Shown one piece after another: positions 1 through 7,564 of a stretch of DNA of 33,596 nt. A program made the position numbers and the translations under genes. The stretch is from positions 1 to 33,596 of the forward strand of contig CAZQKW010000036.1 of the NCBI GenBank assembly GCA_964594075.1, in the 5' to 3' direction. The notes beneath the pieces were generated by a model. The model was not told where the DNA came from. It worked only from the letters and a program-made list of their open reading frames with translations, and did no database searches. Each line of letters starts with the position of its first letter. Position 1 is the first letter of the stretch. The DNA comes from CAZQKW01 sp964594075 (GTDB taxonomy: Bacteria > Desulfobacterota > WTBG01 > CAIYCZ01).

Positions 1-1403
1 GGTGGGGCATTGTCGGCATAGCGGCGGATGTTGAGGTTCCAGTCATTGGCCTCGATGGCGCTTTTATCCACCACTGCGGCGTATCCGGGGATGTCCTTGA
101 AGGCATCAAAGGCTGCGACGATCTTCTCCACATGCTCTGGCTTTAAATAATTCTGAGCGCGTCCCGCGAAGTATTCCCGGTCGGCATTGATGAAGAGGAT
201 CTTGCCTTTTCGCTCTTCGGGCTTTGCGCCTTTTGTCCGGCAAACCATGATGCAGGCCGGAATGCCCGTGCCGTAAAAGAGGTTGGGCGGAAGCCCAATG
301 ACTGCCTCCAAAAGATCGGCTTCGATGATCTTGGTGCGGATTTTCTTTTCCTCGCCGCCCCTAAAAAGCACGCCGTGGGGCATAACTGTTGCCATCATGC
401 CGCCGGGCCGCAGCACCGAAAGCATGTGCTGGAGGAACATCAGATCAGCCTTTTTTCCGGTTTCAGGGCAGAAGCCGTATTGAAAACGCTCGGGGAATTT
501 CATCCCTTCTTTGGAATAATTCTGGCTGAAAGGGGGATTGGTGATGACGCGGTCAAAACGCATCAGCTCCCCGGCATCCAGATGGAGGGGGTTTGCCAGG
601 ACATCGTCGTTCTGGATGTTCGCGTCCGGGATGCCGTGGAGGATCATGTTCATCTTGCAGATGGCCCAGACCCCGCCGTTATTGTCCTGCCCGTAGAGGG
701 CAAGGTTGGCGGGGTTTCCGCCGTGCTCCTCCACATACTGCTTGGAGAGGATCAGCATCCCGCCGGAACCGCAGCAGGGGTCGTAGATCCTCATGCCTTC
801 CTGGGGCTTGAGAATCCTGACCATAAGACGCACCACATCCCGGGGTGTGTAGAACTCACCGCCCTTCTTGCCCGCGGAGTCGGCAAACTCAGCGATGAGA
901 TACTCGTAGGCCGCGCCGAGCAGGTCGGGAAACTCAAAGTCTTCGTTTCGCAAGCGATATTTGTTGAAATGGACAATGAGCGCCTGAAGTTTCTGGTCGG
1001 GAATCCTGGTCTTGCCCACTTTTTTTGTAAAGTCAATATGATTGAGGACGCCATCAAGCCCCTGGTTTTCATGCTCAAGCCCCAAGAGGGCCTTGTTCAA
1101 TTCATCGCCGATGTTCTGATGGGCATGCTGGATGGTCTCCCACCGGGATTGTATGGGGACATAGAAATGGGTGTAGCGGGCAGGGTCTTCAGCCCGTTTA
1201 ACCGCCTCTTCCTTCGAGCGGCCTTTGTCGAGATTGGTCTTGATGATCTTTTCATATTCCTCCTGAAACACGTCGGAGCAGCGTTTCAGAAAAAGCATGC
1301 CGAAAATGTATTCTTTATACTCAGAGGCATCCATCTTGCCGCGCAGGATGTCTGCCGCGGCGAAGAGATGATGTTCCAGTTTGGGAAGGGTCAGTTTTTT
1401 CAC
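1..1403 (-). CDS. hsdM: Type I restriction-modification DNA methyltransferase, M subunit (partial, 3' end beyond the left edge)
   Basis: This subunit transfers a methyl group from S-adenosylmethionine to adenine in the HsdMS/HsdRMS complex. About 467 codons are present and the gene is still open at base 1. The N-terminal helical HsdM_N region (about residues 5-130) is followed by an N6-adenine methyltransferase domain. That domain has EFYTPRDVV at 183-191, the SAM-binding loop DPCCGSGG at 208-215 and the catalytic NPPF at 289-292. The GTG start at 1403 was chosen because an in-frame TAA lies two codons upstream and GAGGAG precedes it; the spacer is rather long. The start lies 15 nt after the radC stop and its Shine-Dalgarno abuts that stop, so the two are probably co-transcribed and coupled. 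The specificity and restriction subunits are not in the window and presumably lie to the left. A 351-codon ORF on the plus strand here is an antisense shadow. The family call is secure. Confidence 0.95.
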   Translation of the reverse strand, partial: MKKLTLPKLEHHLFAAADILRGKMDASEYKEYIFGMLFLKRCSDVFQEEYEKIIKTNLDKGRSKEEAVKRAEDPARYTHFYVPIQSRWETIQHAHQNIGDELNKALLGLEHENQGLDGVLNHIDFTKKVGKTRIPDQKLQALIVHFNKYRLRNEDFEFPDLLGAAYEYLIAEFADSAGKKGGEFYTPRDVVRLMVRILKPQEGMRIYDPCCGSGGMLILSKQYVEEHGGNPANLALYGQDNNGGVWAICKMNMILHGIPDANIQNDDVLANPLHLDAGELMRFDRVITNPPFSQNYSKEGMKFPERFQYGFCPETGKKADLMFLQHMLSVLRPGGMMATVMPHGVLFRGGEEKKIRTKIIEADLLEAVIGLPPNLFYGTGIPACIMVCRTKGAKPEERKGKILFINADREYFAGRAQNYLKPEHVEKIVAAFDAFKDIPGYAAVVDKSAIEANDWNLNIRRYADNAP

Positions 1404-1418
1404 TTTTTAAAAAGCTCC

Positions 1419-2129
1419 TCACATAAATAACTCCGGATAACTCCGCCGCATGCTCAAAAATCCGTCCTGTCCGATGACTATATGATCTAGTACGGCAATT
1501 TGAATGGTCTTGCAGCCATTGACGAGCGTCGCGGTGAGTGCCAGATCTTCATCGCTTGCCTGCGCCGGACCATTGGGGTGATTGTGGGCAAAGATCAGGG
1601 CCGAGGCCTTGCGGCGCAGGGCCGCGTCAATAACTTCCCGGGTATAAATAGCAGACTCATCCACTGTCCCCCGAAAAAGCGTGTCCTCGGCGATCAGGTG
1701 TTTTGAACGGTTGAGATGGAGGACCCGGAATTCCTCCCGCGAAAGGTTTTTCATGGAGGTCTTGAGATAGGCATACAAAGCATCAGGGTTTTCAATGGCA
1801 TTGGTCTTGGTCAGTGGCTTACGGGACTGTCTATTGACAAGCTCCATGGCCGCCAGTATCTGGGCGAGCTTGGCCTTGCCGATACCCTTGACTTGCATGA
1901 TATCTTCGCTTCGTGCCGCAAGCAATCCTGCAAATCCGCCGAACCGTTCAATCAATTCCCGGGCAAGCTCGATGGCATTTTGTCCCTTTCTGCCGGTGCG
2001 AAGAAGGATTGCCAGAAGCGCGGCATCGCTCAGCGCTTCTTGCCCCTTTGATAAAAGCATCTCCCGGGGACGCTCGTCTCTGGGCCAGGAAACAATGCCT
2101 TTGGATTTATCTATAACCCGTCTGTTCAT
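1419..2129 (-). CDS. radC: RadC family JAB/JAMM-domain protein
   Basis: The protein is 236 residues, the normal length for the RadC/UPF0758 family. The N-terminal part carries a helix-hairpin-helix-like segment (GIGKAKLAQILA, about 82-93) preceded by the usual PREMLLSKG and LSDAALLAILLRTG blocks. The C-terminal JAB domain has the JAMM metal signature with HNHP at 182-185 and S192/D195, and a candidate acidic partner around E132-E133, so the metal site looks intact. Despite its name, the family has no firmly established role in radiation repair; its members are often found in or near mobile elements. Here it is the first gene of a two-gene run with hsdM. A perfect inverted repeat ends 18 bases upstream of the ATG. 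The RBS is weak. Family assignment is secure; cellular role is unknown. Confidence 0.95.
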   Translation of the reverse strand: MNRRVIDKSKGIVSWPRDERPREMLLSKGQEALSDAALLAILLRTGRKGQNAIELARELIERFGGFAGLLAARSEDIMQVKGIGKAKLAQILAAMELVNRQSRKPLTKTNAIENPDALYAYLKTSMKNLSREEFRVLHLNRSKHLIAEDTLFRGTVDESAIYTREVIDAALRRKASALIFAHNHPNGPAQASDEDLALTATLVNGCKTIQIAVLDHIVIGQDGFLSMRRSYPELFM

Positions 2130-2421
2130 TTCGAAGCCTTTGAAATTTAGGAGTATCTGGGTATTCCCAGATACTCCTAACCAATTATTCTTTTTTCGGC
2201 CGCCCAGTTTTCTGCGGCTGTATTATTTTCCCCAACTTTTGCTCCAATTGTACCACAAACCGCCTCATCCCCGGTAGTCTGCCCTGTTCGCGCTGGCAGC
2301 AGCATCACCTTTTATACCGATGCCTGTTTTCGAAGAAAAAAACTTCCCACCTCAACCCACCATTTCTCATGGAGGAAGAGCACCCCTTCCCAGTCTGTCA
2401 TCCTGACTTTTATTGAATACT
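2130..2421. other. Non-coding gap between radC and the lipoprotein gene
   Basis: Apart from the inverted repeat at 2147-2180, no gene is visible. The rest is T- and C-rich without convincing codon structure. No clear rho-independent terminator was recognised for the minus-strand lipoprotein gene that ends at 2422. Confidence 0.5.
2147..2180. promoter_or_regulatory. Perfect 15-bp inverted repeat upstream of radC-hsdM
   Basis: TTAGGAGTATCTGGG at 2147-2161 is exactly complementary to 2166-2180, with a TATT loop. It lies 17 bases upstream of the radC ATG. In the radC direction no T-tract follows the stem, so it is not a classical terminator for that strand. An operator, an RNA hairpin in the leader, or a remnant repeat are all possible. 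Confidence 0.6.
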
Positions 2422-2889
2422 TTACTTTTCAGCTTTAATTTTTATTGCCTTCCCCGTATAGGTGACGGAGCGAATGTTAAGCAACAGGGGCACCCCCTGA
2501 AAGGTTTTTTTCACTGACTTGCAAAGAATGACATCTGCTTCAGGACTTTTTGTGAGCGCATCATAATATGCCCGTGATTCTGTCGTGGCAAATAATCCCG
2601 TCCCAAAGATGCCTGGCACGCGCGCAGATTTTTCCTCATAGAAGGGAATTATCCACAACAGCCGTATCTTGCTGCCGTCAATAATTTGTAACAGGCCACA
2701 CAAGATGGAGGTTGTTTCAGAATATCCCTCAACATTATTGAGAATCACATAATCATCTCTGTTCATTGTGGTTTGCCATTCAATACCTTTGAATCCCATA
2801 TGCGGTGAATTACTGGTTGTGGCACACCCAACGAACAAAACCAGACACACCACCAGCACTAATCCATATTTCACGTAGTTACTGCTCAT
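2422..2889 (-). CDS. Small predicted lipoprotein of unknown function
   Basis: This is a 155-residue protein with a type II signal peptide. A hydrophobic stretch (YGLVLVVCLVLFVGC) ends in a lipobox with the modified Cys at residue 22, so a membrane lipoprotein is expected. The mature part has no motif I recognise. It contains the hydrophobic segment ILCGLLQIIDG and a C-terminal basic strand-like region. The ATG is well supported by AGGAGG about seven bases upstream. The gene stands alone: radC lies downstream on the same strand after about 290 bases and a WYL regulator lies upstream on the same strand after about 325 bases. No function is proposed. Confidence 0.75.
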   Translation of the reverse strand: MSSNYVKYGLVLVVCLVLFVGCATTSNSPHMGFKGIEWQTTMNRDDYVILNNVEGYSETTSILCGLLQIIDGSKIRLLWIIPFYEEKSARVPGIFGTGLFATTESRAYYDALTKSPEADVILCKSVKKTFQGVPLLLNIRSVTYTGKAIKIKAEK

Positions 2890-3215
2890 TATTGCCTCCT
2901 TTCTGGTTGCTGATACGTGATTAGGTTACAAGAATTACTGGATAACATGATGTACTGATTTTTCCTTTTTTAACCTCCTTTCATTATGGTTAAATTTTTG
3001 GCTGAATTCCTGACTCACTTCCTGCCGGTCAGAAGGTAACCGCATGAAAAACAACAACCAATAACACAAGACCCTAACGTGCTGCATTCCCTACCTGTTG
3101 CCGAGTTTAGATTCTTCACTTCGTTCAGAATGACACGTTTTCAACAGCTTGGTAACATTATTTTATCAACTCTGTGTGTCACATCCGGTCACACACGAAA
3201 CCAAAAAAACAACGG
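2890..3215. other. Intergenic region with a repeat fragment
   Basis: No gene is visible. The stretch contains a fragment of the dispersed repeat family (3109-3149) and otherwise featureless sequence. The lipoprotein promoter should lie in its left part, but no convincing -35/-10 pair was found by eye. Confidence 0.5.
3109..3149. repeat. Dispersed MITE/REP-like repeat, copy 1 (fragment)
   Basis: AGATTCTTCACTTCGTTCAG followed by AATGACACGTTTTCAACAGC matches one end of the fuller copy at 19401-19544. Only the AGATTCTTC arm and the TTTTCAACAG end are present. Confidence 0.65.
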
Positions 3216-4223
3216 TCAGGATATGTTATCGTGGTTCCGTCCTGAATTTTCATAGGCATTCAGCATTGCCAGCACTTCTGCATGGATTTGATCTTTTAAG
3301 GTCTGCGGTTCCAGCACCTCCGCCTTTACCCCCCAGCTCATAATCCAGGATGTCAGCTCCGGTGTCAGGGCCACCTCTGCTGCAAAGATGATCGAGCCGT
3401 CCCGCTGGGGCGTGATCTGCTGACTCTCATGCCAGATCTTCTCCTTTATGTAGCCCGCAATCTCCGGCGCAAACCAGATCCGCACCCTCTCCGGCTTGCC
3501 CCCAATAACCCCAAACCCACCCCCCACATAGTCCTCCAACCGAAAATCCTCAGGCACCGTGAAACGCTCCTCAGTCACCCGCAGCAGCTTGATCCGCTCC
3601 AGGGCAAACGTCCGGCAGTCGTTGCGCAGGTGGCAGTAGCCGATTATGTAGAAGGTGCCGTTGAAAAACAGCAGCCGGTAGGGATCAACCCGCCGCTGCG
3701 TCTGCTTCTTCCTGCCCATGGTAAAATACACCATCTCCACGGTCTTGCGCTGCAGCGCCGCATCCTTGATGGTGTGCAGAATTTCCCGGTATTTCCCGTA
3801 TTCTTTGAACTGCTTCAGGCTCACCGTCACGGTCTGCTGCAGGGTGGCAAGGTAGTGTTTTGATTCCGGCGGGATGGTGGTGGTAATCTTTGCAAACAGC
3901 GATTCCAGGGAGTCGTGAAACACCGTATGATGCAGGAATTTCACCAGGTCGCGGCTGAAGTACAGGGCCAGCAGTTCAGTGAGGGTGAAGGGGATGGGAA
4001 GATGGTGTTTCAGGGTATCCAGTAGCGACCAGAGGGTTTTGCCCTCCACCCGTTCCGTATAGAACGGAAACCCCGCTGCCTGCAAGGCAGCCAAGTCCCG
4101 ATAGACGGTGCGGGGGTTGCAGTCAAGCGCATCGGCAAGCTGGCTGGCAGATTTGCCGGTATGCGACGCTAACAGGGTCTCAATGAGTTTCCACTGGCGG
4201 GCAAGCTGGTCGCCGCGGGCCAT
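3216..4223 (-). CDS. WYL-domain transcriptional regulator (HTH-WYL-WCX)
   Basis: This 335-residue protein has the usual length and order for the family. An N-terminal winged helix-turn-helix (about 1-65) includes SASQLADALDCNPRTVYRDL. A WYL domain follows (about 145-215), with VDPYRLLFFNGTFYIIGYC and the arginine-rich RTFALERI. A WCX extension (about 245-325) ends in SWGVKAEVLEP. The WYL triad itself is degenerate here (FYI in place of WYL), a common variation. Such proteins bind DNA as dimers and sense nucleic-acid or small ligands through the WYL pocket; they often regulate stress or defence genes. The ATG at 4223 is preceded by GAGGGG. It may control the downstream lipoprotein or itself, but nothing in the sequence shows a target. 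Confidence 0.9.
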   Translation of the reverse strand: MARGDQLARQWKLIETLLASHTGKSASQLADALDCNPRTVYRDLAALQAAGFPFYTERVEGKTLWSLLDTLKHHLPIPFTLTELLALYFSRDLVKFLHHTVFHDSLESLFAKITTTIPPESKHYLATLQQTVTVSLKQFKEYGKYREILHTIKDAALQRKTVEMVYFTMGRKKQTQRRVDPYRLLFFNGTFYIIGYCHLRNDCRTFALERIKLLRVTEERFTVPEDFRLEDYVGGGFGVIGGKPERVRIWFAPEIAGYIKEKIWHESQQITPQRDGSIIFAAEVALTPELTSWIMSWGVKAEVLEPQTLKDQIHAEVLAMLNAYENSGRNHDNIS

Positions 4224-4586
4224 GTTCCCCTCTGTTTAAATAATGCCATAAGCCAAACGCTAACAGCACATCATTCCGAGTAAAAAAAGCGAAAAAAATA
4301 TAACAAAAGTGCCGCTGTTCTGGCAATAGAATTTTTGCGGGATAGGGGTAAAAAAACATAAAAAAGTCTGTTTCCCCGTGACCGTATTTGACAAACATGT
4401 TGCGTATAATGGGAAATGAAACCGCTATATAGTAGGACAGATAGCATGAACACAATACCCTTAATTTCTTATTCGGGAAGTCGGCAGCAGGGCGGCCAGC
4501 TCAAAGTGCAGGGTGCGGATCAAAATCTGAGCAGATGCACCTGTCTGTTCAACTGCAGATATAAATAATATGGGAGAAGGGATTTT
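4224..4586. other. AT-rich divergent intergenic region
   Basis: This region separates the minus-strand WYL regulator from the plus-strand repeat protein and should hold both promoters. TTGACA occurs at 4388-4393 and TATAAT at 4405-4410, but the 11-base spacing is too short for a sigma70 pair. Poly-A runs are frequent. No coding sequence is convincing. Confidence 0.4.
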
Positions 4587-5615
4587 ATGAAAACTACTAT
4601 TCGCGTCTTGTTGATAGGTTTGTTTACAGTGTTCCTTGTTTACCGATGGGATTTTTGGAAATCCTGTGAAAGAAAACCGCAAAAAGAATTTTACCCGGAT
4701 GGGAAAATAAAAGCGGTTTATCCCTGCAATGCTGCAGGTCTGCGCGATGGCGTAGCTACGACCTATTACCCTAACGGAGAAATTCAAAGTGAAGAGACCT
4801 TTAAAAATAATGTCCTGGAAGGCGCAACCAAAAGATACTATGAGAACGGAGAGTTAGAGGCAGAGCTAAATTTTAAAAATAATAAAGAAGACGGCATCTG
4901 TAAAAGGTATTACGAAAACGGGAACACCATGATAGAAATTAATTTTAAAGACGGCGTTATAGATGGGATTGGAAAGGCCTATTTTGAGAGCGGGATATTA
5001 AGTATTGAGAGTAATTATATAAAGGGCAAAAGAGAAGGTGCAGAGAAAACATATTACGAAAATGGAAACCTGCAAAGCGAATGTAGTTATAAAAATGACG
5101 AATTAGATGGCCCCAGAAAAGACTATTACGAAAGTGGGGCATTAGAACGTGAGTGCTGGTATAAAAATGGTACGGTAGAAGGCATATCAAGGGAATACTA
5201 CGAGAATGGAAACGTAGCGATAGAACTTACCTTTAAAAACGGGAAGACAGAAGGCCCACAGAAGACATATTATGAAAGTGGAAAATTAGAGGGGGAGGGT
5301 AATGATAAAGACGGCAAAACGGACGGCATACTGAGACTCTATTATGAGAACGGCCGCTTAGAGAGCGAGTGTAATTATAAAAATGGCATACCTGAAGGCA
5401 TAGAGAAAACATATTATGAAAATGGGCAACTGATGACCGAGTGCAATTATAAAGACGGCAAAAAAAACGGTATCTGCAAAAGGTATTATGAAAGCGGGGA
5501 GACAAAAGTAGAAATTAATTTTAAAGATGACCAACCATTGTCGGCAGCCTGTTTTGACAAAAAAGGCTTTATAATGTCATGTGAAGAATTTCTTCACGAA
5601 TTTGTTGAGATTTAA
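4587..5615 (+). CDS. Membrane-anchored MORN-like (YwqK-type) repeat protein
   Basis: The protein is 342 residues. It has one N-terminal membrane segment (IRVLLIGLFTVFLVY) without a cleavable lipobox, followed by about twelve tandem units of 24 residues. The consensus starts YYENG, contains a central NFKNG or NYKDG and ends with a DGI/EGI turn plus KR/KT. The first unit is slightly longer and divergent, and the last decays into an unrelated tail ending EEFLHEFVEI. This matches the MORN-variant repeat seen in proteins annotated as YwqK family antitoxins. No partner toxin is adjacent, so an antitoxin role is not supported here. Such repeats form extended beta-hairpin rods and usually mediate binding. 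AGAAGGG precedes the ATG. The gene is visibly richer in A than its neighbours, which may reflect its Lys/Asn/Glu content or horizontal origin. Confidence 0.85.
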   Translation: MKTTIRVLLIGLFTVFLVYRWDFWKSCERKPQKEFYPDGKIKAVYPCNAAGLRDGVATTYYPNGEIQSEETFKNNVLEGATKRYYENGELEAELNFKNNKEDGICKRYYENGNTMIEINFKDGVIDGIGKAYFESGILSIESNYIKGKREGAEKTYYENGNLQSECSYKNDELDGPRKDYYESGALERECWYKNGTVEGISREYYENGNVAIELTFKNGKTEGPQKTYYESGKLEGEGNDKDGKTDGILRLYYENGRLESECNYKNGIPEGIEKTYYENGQLMTECNYKDGKKNGICKRYYESGETKVEINFKDDQPLSAACFDKKGFIMSCEEFLHEFVEI

Positions 5616-5655
5616 TTTTCTTGGTTAGGTGAAGAATAAAAAAGAGAATTTGCGC

Positions 5656-6699
5656 TTACGGCACAGCCCGGCTTTCCCCAAAGTCCATGATCCAGAACTG
5701 GGAGTTTTGCATATCTGCCGAGGCAAGTGCAGCGCGCAGGGTGTCAACCGGTTCGTGCTGCCGATCATCACCAAGCCGGAATGTGCCATAATGCATGGCA
5801 ACACTGGTCTGTGCCCGGAGCATAAAATGTGCTTTAAGCGCATCCTGAGGCGAGAGGTGATGGGGTGCCATGAACCACTTCGGCTGAAATGCGCCGATGG
5901 GCAGCAGCGCAAGGCGCAGGTTCTTGAAGCGCATGGCTATCTGCGCAAAATGCTTACCAAAACCCGTGTCTCCTGCAAAATAAACCGCCCCGGCCGCACT
6001 TGCAAAAACAAAACCACCCCAGAGCGTTTTATTGTGATCGCATATGCCTCTGTTGGAGAAGTGCTTTGCCGGCACAAAGGATAACCCAACCGTATCTGAC
6101 AAAGGTGCTTGATCCCACCAGTCCATCTCCCTGACATTCTCGATGCCCGCCTTGTTCAGTAGCACTCTGTTGCCGAGCCCGACAAATATTCTGGGCTTAT
6201 GCCGGGCTGCGATAATTTTTAGCGTGGGCACGTCAAGATGATCATAGTGATTATGGCTTAGCACCACCGCATCAATGGGCGGCAGCTCCTCCAGCAGCAC
6301 TCCCGGCTGCTGCACCCGCTGCGGGCCCGTAAATGATACCGGACTGGTGCGGTCAGACCAGAGGGGATCGGTGAGGATGTTGAGTCCGTCCATCTGGATA
6401 AGAAACGTGGAATGGTTGATAAAGGTGATGTGCAGTTTACCCGGGCCGACCCGCTGCGGCATCTGCGGAAGATTTTTGAGGGCGGGCATTTTATGCCACT
6501 CAGGCGCGTCACGGGTAATAATCCATTTCAGGAAAGTAAAAAATCCCTGCCGGTCGGCATTATCCTGATTGTAAAACCGTTTGCCGTCAAAGTGATCAGA
6601 CGCCGGCCCGGTATATCCCGGAACTGAAAATGTGCAGCAGCCTAATATCACGCCGAACGCGCAGGCAGTACTAAGAATAATCGAAACCGTTACCCACAT
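5656..6699 (-). CDS. MBL-fold metallohydrolase lipoprotein (UlaG/NAPE-PLD-like)
   Basis: This is a 347-residue metallo-beta-lactamase-fold protein. The zinc ligands are in place: SHNHYDHLD (H149, H151, D153, H154), H213 in PAKHFSNRG, D244 in FAGDTG and H303 in AMHYGTF. The block around INHSTFLIQMDGLNILTDP and the late HHLSPQDALKAH are typical of the UlaG/NAPE-phospholipase D-like branch, whose members cleave phosphodiester or lactone bonds. The N-terminus is hydrophobic and reaches VILGC at residue 21, a plausible lipobox, so the enzyme is probably tethered outside the inner membrane. The substrate cannot be read from sequence. It converges with the repeat protein on the left and is followed upstream, in the same direction, by a phosphoesterase gene. 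Confidence 0.88.
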   Translation of the reverse strand: MWVTVSIILSTACAFGVILGCCTFSVPGYTGPASDHFDGKRFYNQDNADRQGFFTFLKWIITRDAPEWHKMPALKNLPQMPQRVGPGKLHITFINHSTFLIQMDGLNILTDPLWSDRTSPVSFTGPQRVQQPGVLLEELPPIDAVVLSHNHYDHLDVPTLKIIAARHKPRIFVGLGNRVLLNKAGIENVREMDWWDQAPLSDTVGLSFVPAKHFSNRGICDHNKTLWGGFVFASAAGAVYFAGDTGFGKHFAQIAMRFKNLRLALLPIGAFQPKWFMAPHHLSPQDALKAHFMLRAQTSVAMHYGTFRLGDDRQHEPVDTLRAALASADMQNSQFWIMDFGESRAVP

Positions 6700-6753
6700 G
6701 AGTGATTGTGCAACATCTGTTGCGCGCTGATTCTAACAGAGCGGTAACAAAAA

Positions 6754-7239
6754 TTAAAAGTAAATTATCTCACCGGTGATGTTCTCTTCAAGCGTCAATA
6801 TCCCCATTGACTGATACCTGGCAAACCGCTTATCGGTCGGGCTCCCCGGGTTAAAGAGAAGAATACCGTCCCGCATCTCTTGGTAGGCCCGGTGGGAATG
6901 ACCGTAAATGAGCGCATCAAGATGGGTGTTTTTAAAATGTTCCAGGATCCGCTCTTCAAGCCCTGCGGCGCTCCCCTCGCCGTGCTTGACGCCAATCACA
7001 AATCCCCCCAGATTAATGATGAGCTTGGTCGGAACCCGTTTATGAATTGCAGTAGCATCCATATTGCCGGCAACCCCGTAAAAATCAGCGTAGGATTGCA
7101 AGGTATCTATAACCGATTCGTCCTGATAGTCTCCGGCATGGATAACGGCGTCAACCTGTTTTAAAATTTCACAAACGTTTTCCGGAAGCTGCGAAGCAGC
7201 GTGAGGGATATGGGTATCTGACAGAACTGCTACTTTCAT
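6754..7239 (-). CDS. YfcE/MJ0936-type metallophosphoesterase
   Basis: The protein is about 161 residues, the expected size for small calcineurin-like phosphodiesterases of this group. Metal-binding motifs appear in order: SDTHIP near the start, HAGDYQ, GVAGNMD, VKHGEG and the C-terminal GHSHRAYQ, followed by NPGSPTDKR. All core ligands are present, so it is likely an active Mn- or Ni-dependent phosphodiesterase. I chose the ATG at 7239 (MKVAVLSDTH), which places the first motif at the usual distance. A TTG at 7251 would add four residues, and neither start has a strong RBS. It lies 54 bases before the MBL-fold gene in the same orientation; co-transcription is possible. Confidence 0.9.
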   Translation of the reverse strand: MKVAVLSDTHIPHAASQLPENVCEILKQVDAVIHAGDYQDESVIDTLQSYADFYGVAGNMDATAIHKRVPTKLIINLGGFVIGVKHGEGSAAGLEERILEHFKNTHLDALIYGHSHRAYQEMRDGILLFNPGSPTDKRFARYQSMGILTLEENITGEIIYF

Positions 7240-7564
7240 GGCTGTTGCCAATGCACTACCAGTTTGTTGAAAAACATGATACTGTACGCTCAGTGATGCA
7301 AACTCCAGTGCGCATTTTTTTTTGGGTCATGCTGAGCGCCAGCGAAGAATCTCAAGGTTTCCTTGCAGAGATTCTTCTGTCGCTTTTGCTCCTTCAGAAT
7401 GACGCGTTTGAACATCCTGTTCATTGTGTTATAAAAAACATAGCATAGATTTGTCTGCGGGGAAAGAGGCAACAGCAGACAGTTTTAGAAAACACCCATC
7501 TGCTGTGGTGCGCTCATCCTTTGACATTGCGAGCGTGTGAATCAGAATAAAGGGAGGGACAATA
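7240..7564. other. Intergenic region with repeat copy 2 and a short shared motif
   Basis: No gene is visible. It holds a dispersed repeat copy (7264-7410). It also holds two words, GAGGCAACAGCAGA at 7466-7479 and GTGCGCTCATC at 7508-7518, that recur with similar spacing at 22659-22718. TTGACA at 7521-7526 would place a transcription start on the ribosome binding site of the next gene, so it is not called as a promoter. Confidence 0.45.
7264..7410. repeat. Dispersed MITE/REP-like repeat, copy 2
   Basis: The copy begins TTGTTGAAAAACATGAT and contains the inverted arms GAAGAATCTC and GAGATTCTTC, followed by TTCAGAATGACGCG. The layout matches the copies at 19401 and 30174, though the right end is less conserved. 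Confidence 0.65.

Noticed and set aside
375..1430. A 351-codon plus-strand open frame
   Set aside because: It lies exactly antisense to hsdM, whose protein has clear methyltransferase motifs; the plus-strand translation shows no recognisable domain.
4388..4410. TTGACA followed by TATAAT upstream of the MORN-like gene
   Set aside because: The spacer is only 11 bases, too short for sigma70 recognition.
4750..5520. Regular 72-base periodicity that might suggest a CRISPR or satellite array
   Set aside because: The period keeps the reading frame and encodes 24-residue MORN-like units; there are no conserved repeats with unique spacers.
7521..7549. TTGACA with an AGAATA-like -10 upstream of the haem/split-barrel gene
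   Set aside because: The predicted transcription start would fall within the ribosome binding site, leaving no usable leader.
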